From assembly GCF_005862235.1 (NCBI RefSeq), contig NZ_VCEK01000003.1, forward strand, positions 850,079 to 914,078: a DNA stretch of 64,000 bases, in the 5' to 3' direction. Position 1 is the first letter of the stretch. Each line of letters opens with the position of its first letter. Position numbers and translations under genes: made by a program. The notes under the pieces are model-generated. The model had not been told where the DNA came from. It searched no databases and saw only the letters and a program-made list of their open reading frames with translations. Below are positions 36,071 to 45,798 of the stretch, piece after piece. Source of the stretch: Saccharomonospora piscinae. Its GTDB lineage: Bacteria; Actinomycetota; Actinomycetes; Mycobacteriales; Pseudonocardiaceae.

Positions 36071-37212
36071 ACGGAGCGCCGGTCCGGATACTCGGTCAGC
36101 CCCCACAGCTGGTCACTCGGGCCCCAGTAGGACAGGTCCTCGGGCCCGACCGGCTGCGCGCCCGCGTGCCGGGTGGGGCCGCTCGTCGCCGTGAACGTGT
36201 GCAGCGAACCCCGGCTGCCCGACCCGGCGCTGGCCGAGACGTAGAACGTGTCGTCGATCGCCGTGGCTCCCTGCATGCTGTTGATGTCGACCCGGTACGC
36301 CTCGGTGGCGTGGGTGTAGCCGTCGGCCGATTCGCGGAACTTGCGGTCGGTGTAGTCGATGGGGAAGCGGACCACGCGGGTGCCCGTTCCATCGGCGTCG
36401 TACTCGGGCACCACCACGCTGTCGGGGGTGCTCGTGCGGTCGAGCGAGGCGGCCGAGAAGCGCAGGCGTGCCGTCCCGTCGGTGGTGGATGCCGTGAAGG
36501 TGTGGGCCTGCGGCAGCACGTAGCGGTAGTTGAAGGCGTGGTAGCTGCCGTCCGCCTGCCTGCCGATCCGGCTCTTGTCGCCGGTCGAGACCTGCCAGAG
36601 GTGACGCAGGTCGAACGCCCGGAAGCCGCCCCAGGTGTCGGCGACGTAGAGGAGGTGCCCGTAGGCGAAGATGCCGCCCGCGTGGACCGGGACGGGCCGG
36701 TAGTCGGGTTGCCCGGATCCGTTGACGTACGGCTCGACGAGGAGCACGTGCCGGTAGGCCGGTGCGGCCGGGTCCGAGTAGTCGACAAAGGACACACGGG
36801 CGCCCTTGTCGGGATCGCTGTGCCGGTAGTACCAACTCACGAACAGTGCGGTCTCGCCTTCGTAGGTACCGCTGCCGTAGGCGTCGGCCGTCGAGCTGAT
36901 GCCCTGGGGGTACCAGTCGGCCGTGCCGTTGTCCCCTGAGTTCCAGCAGAACGCGGTGACCTGGTGCTCGGCGCCGGGTGAGCAACTCGTCGCCGACCGG
37001 TTCGCGCTGTCGAGCACGCTGCCGAACGACACGGTGGGCAGGAGGTCGTCGAGAAGCGAGATCGTCGGGTTGTACGGGCCCTCCGCCAGGCGGAAGTGCT
37101 CGGCCGGAAGTGTCGTCGGATCGGCGGTCGCCGCCGGGGCCTGCACCGTGGTGACGGTGGTGAGCGCGGCGGCGAGGGCCAGCAGTGCGGAGGCGGTTCC
37201 ACGTCGGCTCAT
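36043..37212 (-). CDS. Secreted beta-rich protein of unknown function
   Basis: Function not recognised. The 389 aa protein begins MSRRGTASALLALAAALTT, a signal peptide ending near residue 30 (PAATADP). The body has repeated beta-rich stretches with aromatic and Gly-Asp turns (VSWYYRHSDPDKG, GIFAYGHLLYVADTWGG and GSLHTFTATSG), suggesting a propeller-like fold. The ATG at 37212 is chosen because TACCGT sits exactly six bases upstream; the ATG at 37233 has neither a promoter nor a ribosome site. Divergent from murE. The end overlaps the preceding fusion gene by 28 bases, which is unusual for convergent genes. Confidence 0.82.
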   Translation of the reverse strand: MSRRGTASALLALAAALTTVTTVQAPAATADPTTLPAEHFRLAEGPYNPTISLLDDLLPTVSFGSVLDSANRSATSCSPGAEHQVTAFCWNSGDNGTADWYPQGISSTADAYGSGTYEGETALFVSWYYRHSDPDKGARVSFVDYSDPAAPAYRHVLLVEPYVNGSGQPDYRPVPVHAGGIFAYGHLLYVADTWGGFRAFDLRHLWQVSTGDKSRIGRQADGSYHAFNYRYVLPQAHTFTASTTDGTARLRFSAASLDRTSTPDSVVVPEYDADGTGTRVVRFPIDYTDRKFRESADGYTHATEAYRVDINSMQGATAIDDTFYVSASAGSGSRGSLHTFTATSGPTRHAGAQPVGPEDLSYWGPSDQLWGLTEYPDRRSVYAVDPSGF

Positions 37213-37218
37213 GAACCG

Positions 37219-37224
37219 ACGGTA
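37219..37224 (-). promoter_or_regulatory. -10-like hexamer for the secreted protein gene
   Basis: On the reverse strand TACCGT lies six bases before the ATG at 37212. Leaderless geometry; it decides the start codon. Confidence 0.5.
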
Positions 37225-37366
37225 GGGGAACATCGACCGAGTTCACGAGCAGTTGGTGGAAAGTTGTCGTCCCGCTCTGGCACAATCCCCGGATCGGACC
37301 AGTGGCAGGTCGTGAAGGTAGGCACCCGGGCGAGCGGGCGGCTCAGCGCTGCGCTGGCCTGCTGGG

Positions 37367-37372
37367 TAACCT
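37367..37372 (+). promoter_or_regulatory. -10-like hexamer for murE and the dcw operon
   Basis: TAACCT lies six bases before the GTG of murE; no ribosome site is present. Likely main promoter of the murE-ftsQ run. Confidence 0.55.
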
Positions 37373-37378
37373 TCCGGC

Positions 37379-38980
37379 GTGTCTGTGAACAACGACGAGG
37401 CGCGCGCGCGGGGACGGTCACGCCAGGACGACCCTCCGAGGGCGGCGGTCGCACCGCCCCGGCCGAACCTGATCGAACCGGTGCCCCTGACGACGCTGGT
37501 GGCGCGGGCGGACGCGCGGCTGATCGCGGACCCCGTGACCGCCGACTCCGTGGTCGTCACCGGTGCGACCCTGCGGGCGCAGCAGGTGCTCCCGGGTGAC
37601 CTGTTCGCCGCGCTGCCCGGTGCCCGGGCGCACGGCGCCGACTTCGCCGCCGACGCCGTGGCCGCGGGCGCCGTCGCCGTCCTGACCGACGAGGACGGGG
37701 CCGAGCGGCCCGCGGTGCGGGACTCCGGCCTGCCGGTGATCGTGCACTCCGACCCGCGCGGGGTACTCGGTGCGGTGGCGGCCTGGGTCTACGGCGAGCC
37801 GTCGCTGACGCTGTCCGTGCTGGGCATCACCGGCACGTCGGGCAAGACCACGACCAGTTACCTCGTGGAGTCGGGCCTGCGCGCTGCCGGGCACCACACC
37901 GGACTCATCGGCACGGTCGAGACGCGCATCGGCACCGAGCGGCTGGCGAGCGCGTTCACGACCCCCGAGGCGCCGGATCTGCAGGCGTTGTTCGCCGCGA
38001 TGGTGGAACGCGGGGTCACGCACGTGGCGATGGAGGTCTCCAGCCACGCGCTCGCGCTGGGACGGGTCAACGGCACCCGCTTCACCGTGGGTGCCTTCAC
38101 GAACCTGTCGCAGGACCACCTCGATTTCCACCGCGACATGGAGGACTACTTCGCCGCCAAGTCGTTGCTGTTCGACGGTCGCTCCACCCACGAGGTCGTC
38201 GTGCTCGACAGCGCGTGGGGGCAGGCACTGGTGACCCCGCAGACGGTCACCGTGTCCACCGAGACCGACAGCGACGCGGCCTGGCGTGCCGACGACATCG
38301 CGCTCACGCCCACGGGCGAGCAGTCGTTCACGCTGCACGCGCCGGACGGGCGCGCCGCGAAGGCGACGCTGCCGTTGCCCGGTGAGTTCAACGTCGCCAA
38401 CGCGGTGCTGGCCGCCGCCGTGCTCGACACCGTGGGTGTCGGCCTCGACGACATCGTGGCCGGTCTCGCCTCGGTCGAGGTGCCCGGCCGGATGGAGCGG
38501 GTCTATCTGGGTCAGCCGTTCACGGCGGTCGTCGACTACGCGCACAAGCCCGCGGCCGTGACGCAGGCGCTCGCGGCACTGCGGGCGCGCACGGAAGGCC
38601 GGATCATCACGGTCCTGGGCTGCGGTGGCGACCGGGACACCGCCAAGCGCCCGATGATGGGCGAGGCCGCGGTGCGGGGCAGCGACCTGGTGATCGTCAC
38701 GGACGACAACCCGCGCAGCGAGGACCCGGCGGTGATCCGGGAGGCCATGCTCGCGGGGGCGCGTGCCGTCGGTCCGTCCGAGGGCTGCGAGGTCCGGGAG
38801 ATCGGGGACCGTCGTGAGGCCATCTCCGCCGCGGTCGCCCACGCCGAGGCGGGCGACGTGGTGCTCGTGGCGGGCAAGGGGCACGAGACCGGGCAGGAGG
38901 TCGCGGGTGTCGTCCACCCGTTCTCGGACCGGGACGAACTGGAAGCCGCGATCCGGGAGAGGCTGGGTGAGCCGCAATGA
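37379..38980 (+). CDS. murE: UDP-MurNAc-L-Ala-D-Glu:meso-diaminopimelate ligase
   Basis: Adds the third residue of the peptidoglycan stem peptide. The protein is 533 aa. ATP loop GTSGKTTT near residue 151. DNPR (around residue 442) is the motif that selects meso-diaminopimelate over lysine, and fits the dapF gene at 10.4 kb. The N-terminal extension of about 35 residues is Pro/Arg-rich. First gene of the dcw run here. mraZ, rsmH, ftsL and ftsI (pbpB), which often precede murE, are not in the window; a secreted-protein gene lies upstream instead. Stop overlaps murF by ATGA. Confidence 0.97.
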   Translation: MSVNNDEARARGRSRQDDPPRAAVAPPRPNLIEPVPLTTLVARADARLIADPVTADSVVVTGATLRAQQVLPGDLFAALPGARAHGADFAADAVAAGAVAVLTDEDGAERPAVRDSGLPVIVHSDPRGVLGAVAAWVYGEPSLTLSVLGITGTSGKTTTSYLVESGLRAAGHHTGLIGTVETRIGTERLASAFTTPEAPDLQALFAAMVERGVTHVAMEVSSHALALGRVNGTRFTVGAFTNLSQDHLDFHRDMEDYFAAKSLLFDGRSTHEVVVLDSAWGQALVTPQTVTVSTETDSDAAWRADDIALTPTGEQSFTLHAPDGRAAKATLPLPGEFNVANAVLAAAVLDTVGVGLDDIVAGLASVEVPGRMERVYLGQPFTAVVDYAHKPAAVTQALAALRARTEGRIITVLGCGGDRDTAKRPMMGEAAVRGSDLVIVTDDNPRSEDPAVIREAMLAGARAVGPSEGCEVREIGDRREAISAAVAHAEAGDVVLVAGKGHETGQEVAGVVHPFSDRDELEAAIRERLGEPQ

Positions 38981-40440
38981 TCGAACTCACGCTGGATGAG
39001 ATCGCCGGAATCGTGGGCGGGCGGCTGCACCGCGCTGAGGGGCACGAGCGGGTCACCGGGACCGTGGAGTTCGACTCGCGCGCGCTCACCCGGGGCGGGC
39101 TGTTCGTCGCCCTCCCGGGCGAGCGGGCCGACGGGCACGACTTCGCGGCCACCGCGATGGACGCCGGAGCGGCGGGAGTGCTCGCGGCCCGCGAGGTGCC
39201 GGCGCCGTCGGTGATCGTGCCACCACTCCCGGAGGGCGAGGCACACGCCCGCTCGGTGGCGCTCACGGGTGACACCGACGGCTCCGGAGCCGCCGTCCTC
39301 GCCGCGCTCGCCGCGCTGGCGCGGCATGTCGTGACCCGCCTGTCGGAGACCGGCTTGACGGTGGTGGGCGTGACGGGCTCGTCCGGCAAGACCTCGACCA
39401 AGGACCTGATCGCGCAGGTGCTGGAACCGCTCGGCCCCACCGTCGCGCCGCCGGGGTCGTTCAACAACGAGCTCGGCCACCCGTGGACGGCCCTGCGCGC
39501 CGACGCGCGCACCCGGCATCTCGTGCTGGAGCTGTCGGCGCGCGGGCCGGGGCACATCGCGCAGCTGGCCTCCGTCGCACCGCCCCGCATCGGCGCGGTG
39601 CTCAACGTCGGCAGTGCCCATGTCGGCGAGTTCGGCTCGCGCGAGGGCATCGCGCGGACGAAGGGGGAACTCGTCGAGGCGCTGCCGCCGGACGGTGTCG
39701 CCATCCTCAACGTGGACGACCCGCTCGTGGCGGCGATGGCCGAGCGGACCAGCGCGCGCGTGGTCGGTGTCGGCGAGGGGCCCACGGCCGACGTGCGCGC
39801 GGAGAACGTGCGGCTCGACGAGCACGCGCACGCGACGTTCGACCTGGTGGCCGGAGGCGAGCGTGCCGAGGTGACGTTGCGGCTCGTCGGTGAGCACCAC
39901 GTCGGCAACGCGCTGACCGCCGCGGCCGTCGCGCTGGAGGTGGGCACTCCGCTGGCCGACGTCGCCGGTCGGCTGGGCACGGCGACGCGCCGGTCGGGGC
40001 GGAGGATGGAGGTCACCACCCGCCAGGACGGCGTCACGATTCTCAACGACTCCTACAACGCGAACCCGGAGTCGATGCGGGCCGCGTTGAAGACTCTGGC
40101 CTCCATGACCGCGCAACGACGATCTTGGGCGGTCCTCGGTGTCATGGGCGAACTCGGTGCCGATAGCGTGTCCGCGCACGACGACATCGGTCGGCTCGCC
40201 GTCCGGCTGAACGTCAGCCGGCTCGTCGTGGTGGGCGAGCAGGCTGCCGCCATGCACCACGGCGCGAGCCACGAAGGTTCATGGGGAGAGGAGTCGGTCC
40301 TGGTACCGGACACGGACGCCGCCGTCGCGCTGCTGCGCGCGCACGTGCGGCCCGACGACGTGGTTCTTGTCAAGGCATCGAAGGCCGCCGAGTTGTGGCG
40401 GGTGGCCGACGCGCTGGTGAAGGAGGACGGAGGCGCGTGA
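38977..40440 (+). CDS. murF: UDP-MurNAc-tripeptide:D-Ala-D-Ala ligase
   Basis: Adds D-Ala-D-Ala to finish the cytoplasmic pentapeptide precursor. The protein is 487 aa. ATP loop GSSGKTSTK near residue 133, and NDSYNANPES, which is typical of MurF. ATG overlaps murE by 4 bases. The 70-base gap before mraY is the only sizeable one in the murE-ftsW stretch. Confidence 0.97.
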   Translation: MIELTLDEIAGIVGGRLHRAEGHERVTGTVEFDSRALTRGGLFVALPGERADGHDFAATAMDAGAAGVLAAREVPAPSVIVPPLPEGEAHARSVALTGDTDGSGAAVLAALAALARHVVTRLSETGLTVVGVTGSSGKTSTKDLIAQVLEPLGPTVAPPGSFNNELGHPWTALRADARTRHLVLELSARGPGHIAQLASVAPPRIGAVLNVGSAHVGEFGSREGIARTKGELVEALPPDGVAILNVDDPLVAAMAERTSARVVGVGEGPTADVRAENVRLDEHAHATFDLVAGGERAEVTLRLVGEHHVGNALTAAAVALEVGTPLADVAGRLGTATRRSGRRMEVTTRQDGVTILNDSYNANPESMRAALKTLASMTAQRRSWAVLGVMGELGADSVSAHDDIGRLAVRLNVSRLVVVGEQAAAMHHGASHEGSWGEESVLVPDTDAAVALLRAHVRPDDVVLVKASKAAELWRVADALVKEDGGA

Positions 40441-40510
40441 GGCGATACGACTCACCGCATGACGGCACAGGCGACGACGATCGCGGCACACGGCTCGGGA
40501 GGATTCCAGC

Positions 40511-41596
40511 GTGATCAGCATCTTGATCGCGGCCTCCGTGGGGCTGGGCGTCTCCATCCTGCTCACGCCGTACCTGATCCGGTTCTTCTCGAAACAGGGT
40601 TTCGGGCAGGAGATCAGGGAGGAAGGCCCCGAAGGGCACCGGTCGAAACGCGGCACACCGACCATGGGCGGGGTCGCCATCATCGTGGCGATGGTGGTGG
40701 GCTACTTCGTCGCCCACCTCGTCGACTTCTGGCGCGGCACCAGCAATGACGGTCCCACGGTCTCGGGCCTGCTCGTGCTGTTCCTGTCCGTGGGGCTGGG
40801 CATCGTCGGGTTCCTCGACGACTTCATCAAGATCCGTAAGCAGCGGAATCTCGGGCTGAACAAGACGGCCAAGCTGGTGGGCCAGCTCCTGGTCGCCGTC
40901 GCGTTCGCCATCCTGGTGCTGCAGTTCCCCGACGACAACGGGCTGACTCCCGCGTCGCAGAACCTGTCGTACGCCAGGGACATCGAGCTGATCCTGCTGC
41001 CGGTGCCGATCTTCGTCCTGTTCTGCTACCTGCTGGTGTCGGCGTGGTCGAACGCGGTGAACTTCACCGACGGTCTCGACGGACTCGCGGGTGGCGCGGG
41101 CGCGATGGTGCTGGCGACGTACGTGGTGATCTCGTTCTGGCAGGCCAGGCTGAGCTGCGTCGAGGCGTTCCAGCCCGCGTGCTACAACGTCCGCGACCCG
41201 CTCGACCTCGCCGTCGTCGCGGCGGCGGCGACCGGTGCCTGCGTGGGCTTTCTGTGGTGGAACGCCGCACCCGCGAAAATCTTCATGGGTGACACGGGCT
41301 CCCTCGCGCTCGGTGGACTCGTCGCGGGTCTGTCGATGACGACCCGCACGGAGTTGCTGGCGATCGTCATCGGCGGTCTCTTCGTCGTCGAGATGATCTC
41401 GGTCGTGTTGCAGATCGCCGTGTTCCGGACCACCCGGAAGCGGTTGTTCCGCATGGCGCCGTTCCATCACCACTTCGAGTTGGCAGGCTGGGCGGAAACC
41501 ACCGTCATCATCCGGTTCTGGTTGCTGGCGGCCATCTGCTGCATGTTCGGTCTCGGCCTGTTCTACAGCGAACAGCTGGGTCTCGGAGGAGGGTGA
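40511..41596 (+). CDS. mraY: Phospho-MurNAc-pentapeptide transferase
   Basis: Integral membrane enzyme that makes lipid I from UDP-MurNAc-pentapeptide and undecaprenyl phosphate. The protein is 361 aa with about ten membrane helices. Catalytic and family motifs: [41 protein letters not shown] and [12 protein letters not shown] start with GGGAGGA about eight bases upstream. Stop overlaps murD in GTGA. Confidence 0.97.
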   Translation: MISILIAASVGLGVSILLTPYLIRFFSKQGFGQEIREEGPEGHRSKRGTPTMGGVAIIVAMVVGYFVAHLVDFWRGTSNDGPTVSGLLVLFLSVGLGIVGFLDDFIKIRKQRNLGLNKTAKLVGQLLVAVAFAILVLQFPDDNGLTPASQNLSYARDIELILLPVPIFVLFCYLLVSAWSNAVNFTDGLDGLAGGAGAMVLATYVVISFWQARLSCVEAFQPACYNVRDPLDLAVVAAAATGACVGFLWWNAAPAKIFMGDTGSLALGGLVAGLSMTTRTELLAIVIGGLFVVEMISVVLQIAVFRTTRKRLFRMAPFHHHFELAGWAETTVIIRFWLLAAICCMFGLGLFYSEQLGLGGG

Positions 41597-42984
41597 GCCG
41601 AATCATGGATCTCGCCGGGGCCGACGTCTGCGTGGCCGGTGCCGGAGTCACCGGCCGCTCGGTGGCCGCCGCGCTCTCCGGTATGGGCGCGCGGGTGACG
41701 GTGACCGATGCCGACGCGACCCGGCTCGGCGCGCTGTCGGAACTCGCCGGGGTGCGGCTCGTCCCCGGCCTGGCCGCGCCGCCGGAGGGGACGGACCTGG
41801 TCGTGACCAGTCCGGGCTGGCGGCCGTCGGCGCCGTTGCTGGCCGCCGCGGCCGACGCGGGCGTCGAGGTGATCGGGGATGTCGAGCTGGCCTGGCGGGT
41901 CGGCGCGGCGCGCCCCGATCCGCCGACGTGGCTGGCGGTGACGGGAACCAACGGCAAGACCACCACGGTGGGCATGGTGGAGTCGATGCTGCGTGCCGCC
42001 GGAGTGGACGCCGTGGCCTGCGGCAACGTGGGTTTCGCCGTGCTCGACGCGGTGCTCGCGGGACACTCCACACTCGCGGTGGAGCTGTCGAGTTTCCAGC
42101 TGCACTGGTCGAGCACGCTGGCGCCTGCCGCGTCGGTGGTGCTCAACGTGGCCGAGGACCATCTCGACTGGCACGGCGGCATCGCCGCGTACGCGGCGGC
42201 CAAGGGCACGATCCACCGCGGGTCGGCCACCGTCGTGGCCAACCTCGACGATCCGTGGTCCCGCACGCTGGCCGGCGAGTACGCGCCCGGGACCGCGCGC
42301 CGGGTCGGCTTCCGGCTCGGCAGTCCCGGGGCCGGCGAGCTGGGCGTGGTGGAGGAGCTGCTGGTGGACCGCGCCTTCGTGGCGGAGCCCGCGCGGTCGG
42401 CCGACGAACTCGCCACCCTCGCCGATGTCCGCCCCGGTGGCCCGCCCGGGGTCGCCAACGCGCTGGCCGCGGCCGCACTGGTGCGCGCGGTCGGGGTCGA
42501 GCCCGGCGCGGTCGCCGAGGGGCTGCGGCGCTTCCGGCCGGGTGCCCACCGGGCGGTCGAGGTCTCGGAGATCGACGGTGTGCGTTACGTCGACGATTCC
42601 AAGGCCACCAACCCGCACGCGGCGGCGGGGTCGCTGCTGGCGCACCCCAGCGTGGTGTGGATCGCGGGCGGGCTGCTCAAGGGCGCGTCGGTCGACGAGC
42701 TGGTCGCCGCCGTGGCGGACCGGCTGCGTGGCGTCGTGCTGCTCGGCACCGACGCGGGCCGCTTCGCCGAGGCGCTGGCGCGACACGCGCCGGATGTGCT
42801 GGTCCACCGGGTGTCTTCGGGCGACGATGAGCCCATGACTGCGGCGGTGACGGCGGCGCGCGCACTGGCGCGCCCTGGCGACTCGGTCCTGCTCGCGCCC
42901 GCTGCGGCGTCGATGGACCTGTTCCGCGACTACGCCGAGCGGGGCGAGGCGTTCGCGGCGGCGGTCGGCGGGCTATCGCGGTGA
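41593..42984 (+). CDS. murD: UDP-MurNAc-L-alanine:D-glutamate ligase
   Basis: Adds D-Glu, the second stem-peptide residue. The protein is 463 aa. ATP loop GTNGKTTT near residue 117; N-terminal UDP-binding [21 protein letters not shown] in the C-terminal domain. GTG overlaps mraY; an ATG four codons later (41605) is possible. Stop overlaps ftsW in GTGA. Confidence 0.96.
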   Translation: MSRIMDLAGADVCVAGAGVTGRSVAAALSGMGARVTVTDADATRLGALSELAGVRLVPGLAAPPEGTDLVVTSPGWRPSAPLLAAAADAGVEVIGDVELAWRVGAARPDPPTWLAVTGTNGKTTTVGMVESMLRAAGVDAVACGNVGFAVLDAVLAGHSTLAVELSSFQLHWSSTLAPAASVVLNVAEDHLDWHGGIAAYAAAKGTIHRGSATVVANLDDPWSRTLAGEYAPGTARRVGFRLGSPGAGELGVVEELLVDRAFVAEPARSADELATLADVRPGGPPGVANALAAAALVRAVGVEPGAVAEGLRRFRPGAHRAVEVSEIDGVRYVDDSKATNPHAAAGSLLAHPSVVWIAGGLLKGASVDELVAAVADRLRGVVLLGTDAGRFAEALARHAPDVLVHRVSSGDDEPMTAAVTAARALARPGDSVLLAPAAASMDLFRDYAERGEAFAAAVGGLSR

Positions 42985-44483
42985 CCGCGGCCGGCGCCGA
43001 CCGCGGCGACGACCCGGTCGACTGGCGTCGCCGGATCGGGGGGCGTACTCCGGATCGGCGGCCCCGAGCCCGGTCGCAACGCCGCCCTGTGGTGACCCGC
43101 ACCGCGCTCACCGCGTGGCTGTCGCGCCCGCTCGCGGACTTTCACCTGATCCTCGCGCTGTGCGGCACGCTCGGAGCGCTGGGCATCGTCATGGTGCTCT
43201 CGGCCTCGTCGGTGGCGTCGTTCGACCCGGACGGCGGCAGCAGTGTCTACGCGCTGTTCCAGCGGCACCTGGTGTTCATCGCCGTCGGTGCGGTCGCGTT
43301 CTGGCTGTGCGTTCGCGTACCCCTCGCCAGGGTCCGCACGTTGTCGGCCACGGCGATGGTCCTGTCGCTGGGCATGCTCGCTCTCGTGCTGACGCCGCTG
43401 GGTGCCCACCGGAACGGCTCGCAGGGCTGGTTCGTGGTGGGGCCGCTGTCGTTGCAGCCCGTGGAACTCGCGAAGGTGGCGCTGGCGCTGTGGGGGGCGC
43501 ACATCCTCGTGGTGAAGTACGAGGTGCTGCACCAGTGGCGCCACTTGCTGGTGCCCGTGGTTCCCGCCGCGCTGGTGATGTTCGCGCTGGTGATGGCGCA
43601 GCCCGACCTCGGTGGCACCATCACCCTCGCTGTGGTGCTCCTGGCGCTGCTGTGGTTCGCCGGAGCGCCGAAACGGCTGTTCGCGATGATCATCGCCGGT
43701 GCGGTGATCGGTGCGGTCGTGCTCGCGCTGGTGGAGCCCTACCGGCTCGAACGTGTGACGTCGTTCCTCAACCCCGACGCCGATCCGCTGGGCACGGGAA
43801 TGCAGGCGAACCAGGCGCTGTACGCCCTCGCCGACGGGGGACTGCTCGGCAAGGGTCTGGGCCAGGGGCAGTCCAAATGGATGTACCTGCCCAACGTGCA
43901 GCACGACTTCATCTTCGCGCTCATCGGCGAGGAACTGGGCCTCGTCGGGTGCCTCGTGGTGTTGGGCCTCTTCGGTCTGCTCTGCTTCATCGGACTGCGC
44001 ATCGCGATCCGCAACCTCGATCCCTGGATTCGAATCGTGGCCGGCACGCTGACGACGTGGGTCGTGTCACAGGCCGCAGTGAACATCGGATACGTCGTGG
44101 GACTGCTCCCGGTCACCGGAGTGACACTGCCGATGATCTCGTACGGGGGAACGTCGCTGGTCGTGACCATGGCGCTGTTCGGTTTGCTGGCCAACTGCGC
44201 GCGGCACGAACCGGTGGCGGTGGCGGCACTGCGCACCCAGGGGCCGGGTAAGTTCGGACGCCTGATGCGACTGCCCGCGCCGAAGCCGTACCGGCCGCCC
44301 GCGCGGCGTCGCGGCGGAACCCGCACGGGCGTCGGCAGGGCCGGGCGTCCGGCGCCACGCGCGGAGCGGGCTGGCCGCGCCGTGGCAGGCGAACGCAGGC
44401 GCGGCGCACCGGAGTACGGTCGGCGCACAACGCCGCGTACGACGACGAGGCGGACGACGGCAGCGCGGCGAGGTCGCCGGTGA
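42981..44483 (+). CDS. ftsW: Septal peptidoglycan polymerase FtsW (SEDS family)
   Basis: Lipid II polymerase of the division machine. The protein is 500 aa with about ten membrane helices. Motifs include PLSLQPVELAKVALAL, AQPDLGGTI, and GLLPVTGVTLPMISYGGTS. The cytoplasmic N-terminus is about 45 residues. The last 75 residues are a strongly basic Arg/Thr/Gly/Pro tail (for example APKPYRPPARRRGG and TTRRTTAARRGRR). In mycobacteria the cytoplasmic tail of FtsW contacts FtsZ. Its septal partner FtsI is not encoded here. Confidence 0.96.
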   Translation: MTAAGADRGDDPVDWRRRIGGRTPDRRPRARSQRRPVVTRTALTAWLSRPLADFHLILALCGTLGALGIVMVLSASSVASFDPDGGSSVYALFQRHLVFIAVGAVAFWLCVRVPLARVRTLSATAMVLSLGMLALVLTPLGAHRNGSQGWFVVGPLSLQPVELAKVALALWGAHILVVKYEVLHQWRHLLVPVVPAALVMFALVMAQPDLGGTITLAVVLLALLWFAGAPKRLFAMIIAGAVIGAVVLALVEPYRLERVTSFLNPDADPLGTGMQANQALYALADGGLLGKGLGQGQSKWMYLPNVQHDFIFALIGEELGLVGCLVVLGLFGLLCFIGLRIAIRNLDPWIRIVAGTLTTWVVSQAAVNIGYVVGLLPVTGVTLPMISYGGTSLVVTMALFGLLANCARHEPVAVAALRTQGPGKFGRLMRLPAPKPYRPPARRRGGTRTGVGRAGRPAPRAERAGRAVAGERRRGAPEYGRRTTPRTTTRRTTAARRGRR

Positions 44484-44564
44484 GCCGGTCCCGCCGCGCG
44501 TCCGGGTGAGGTGAGCGTGCCGCCGCGGGTGCGGTACGGGGAACGACTCTGGAGAAGGACGGAC

Positions 44565-45764
44565 GTGACCGAGGCAAGGCCCGGCGACGCGGAGGCGTCG
44601 CGTGGACAGTCGCAGGTGGGCGACACGGTGAAGGATTCGAAGGACTCGAACCCCGCGCCCGAACCGGCCGTGGCGACACCGACCGTCGTTGTCGCGGGCG
44701 GCGGCACGGCGGGGCACATCGAACCGGCGATGGCACTGGCCGACGCGGTGCTCCGCCTGCGGCCCGGTGCCAGGGTCGTGGCGCTGGGCACGGAGCGCGG
44801 GCTGGAGAACCAGCTCGTACCCGCCCGCGGCTATCCCCTGGAACTCGTGCCTCCCGTGCCGATGCCGCGCAAGCCGACCGTGGACCTGCTGCGGCTGCCG
44901 GGCAAGGTGCTGAACTCGGTCCGGCGTACCAGGGAGGTCCTCGATCGGGTCGGCGCCGATGTCGTCGTCGGCTTCGGCGGCTACGTGTCGCTGCCCGCGT
45001 ACCTCGCCGCCCGCGGCCGGGTGCCGATCGTGGTCCACGAGGCGAACCTGCACGCGGGCCTGGCGAACAAGGTCGGTGCCCGCTTCGCCGCGAAGGTCGT
45101 CGCCGCGGCGGCGGGGACGGCACTGCCCGGAGCGGAGGTGGTCGGCATCCCGCTGCGGCAGTCGATCACGAAGCTGGACAGGGCGGCCCTGCGTGCCGAG
45201 GCGCGGCGGCACTTCGGACTCGACCCCGACGCACCGACCGTGCTCGTCTTCGGTGGCTCCCAGGGTGCGCGGTCGATCAACACCGCCGTCTCGCAGGCGG
45301 CGGGCCGGTTCGCCGAGGCGGGTGTGTCGGTGCTGCACGCCCACGGCCCCAAGAACACGCTCGTGGTGCAGGAGTTCCCCGGCAGGCCGCCGTACGTGCC
45401 CGTGCCGTACCTGGAGCGGATGGACTTGGCGTACGCGGCCGCCGACCTGGTGGTGTGCCGATCGGGTGCGATGACGGTCGCCGAGGTGTCGGCGGTGGGC
45501 CTGCCCGCCGTGTTCGTCCCGCTGCCGCACGGCAACGGCGAACAGGCACTCAACGCGGGCCCCGCGGTGGAGGCCGCCGCCGCGCTGTTGGTGCCCGATG
45601 AGGAGTTGACGAGCGACAAGGTCGCCGAACTCGTGGTACCTCTGGTGACCGACCCCGAGCGGTTGTCGCGGATGAGCGCCGCCGCCGTCGGGCTGGGGCA
45701 TCGGGAGGCCGACGAGGTTCTCGCCGGGATGGTGCTGGACCAGGCCGAACGGAGGGGTCGTTGA
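44565..45764 (+). CDS. murG: Lipid II synthase (UDP-GlcNAc transferase)
   Basis: Adds GlcNAc to lipid I. The protein is 399 aa from the GTG at 44565, which has GGAGAAGGA upstream. The catalytic domain begins near residue 43, so an acidic, disordered-looking N-terminus of about 40 residues precedes it (longer than in E. coli). Motifs: [38 protein letters not shown] and [10 protein letters not shown]. Later possible starts (GTG at VKDSKDS) cannot be excluded. Confidence 0.95.
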   Translation: MTEARPGDAEASRGQSQVGDTVKDSKDSNPAPEPAVATPTVVVAGGGTAGHIEPAMALADAVLRLRPGARVVALGTERGLENQLVPARGYPLELVPPVPMPRKPTVDLLRLPGKVLNSVRRTREVLDRVGADVVVGFGGYVSLPAYLAARGRVPIVVHEANLHAGLANKVGARFAAKVVAAAAGTALPGAEVVGIPLRQSITKLDRAALRAEARRHFGLDPDAPTVLVFGGSQGARSINTAVSQAAGRFAEAGVSVLHAHGPKNTLVVQEFPGRPPYVPVPYLERMDLAYAAADLVVCRSGAMTVAEVSAVGLPAVFVPLPHGNGEQALNAGPAVEAAAALLVPDEELTSDKVAELVVPLVTDPERLSRMSAAAVGLGHREADEVLAGMVLDQAERRGR

Positions 45765-45798
45765 GCAGGGTGGTCATCGAGGGGGAAGGCTGGGTGCC

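Noticed and set aside
40441-40510. Extra small gene between murF and mraY
   Set aside because: The gap is 70 bases; the short frames here run into mraY in the wrong frame and lack family features.
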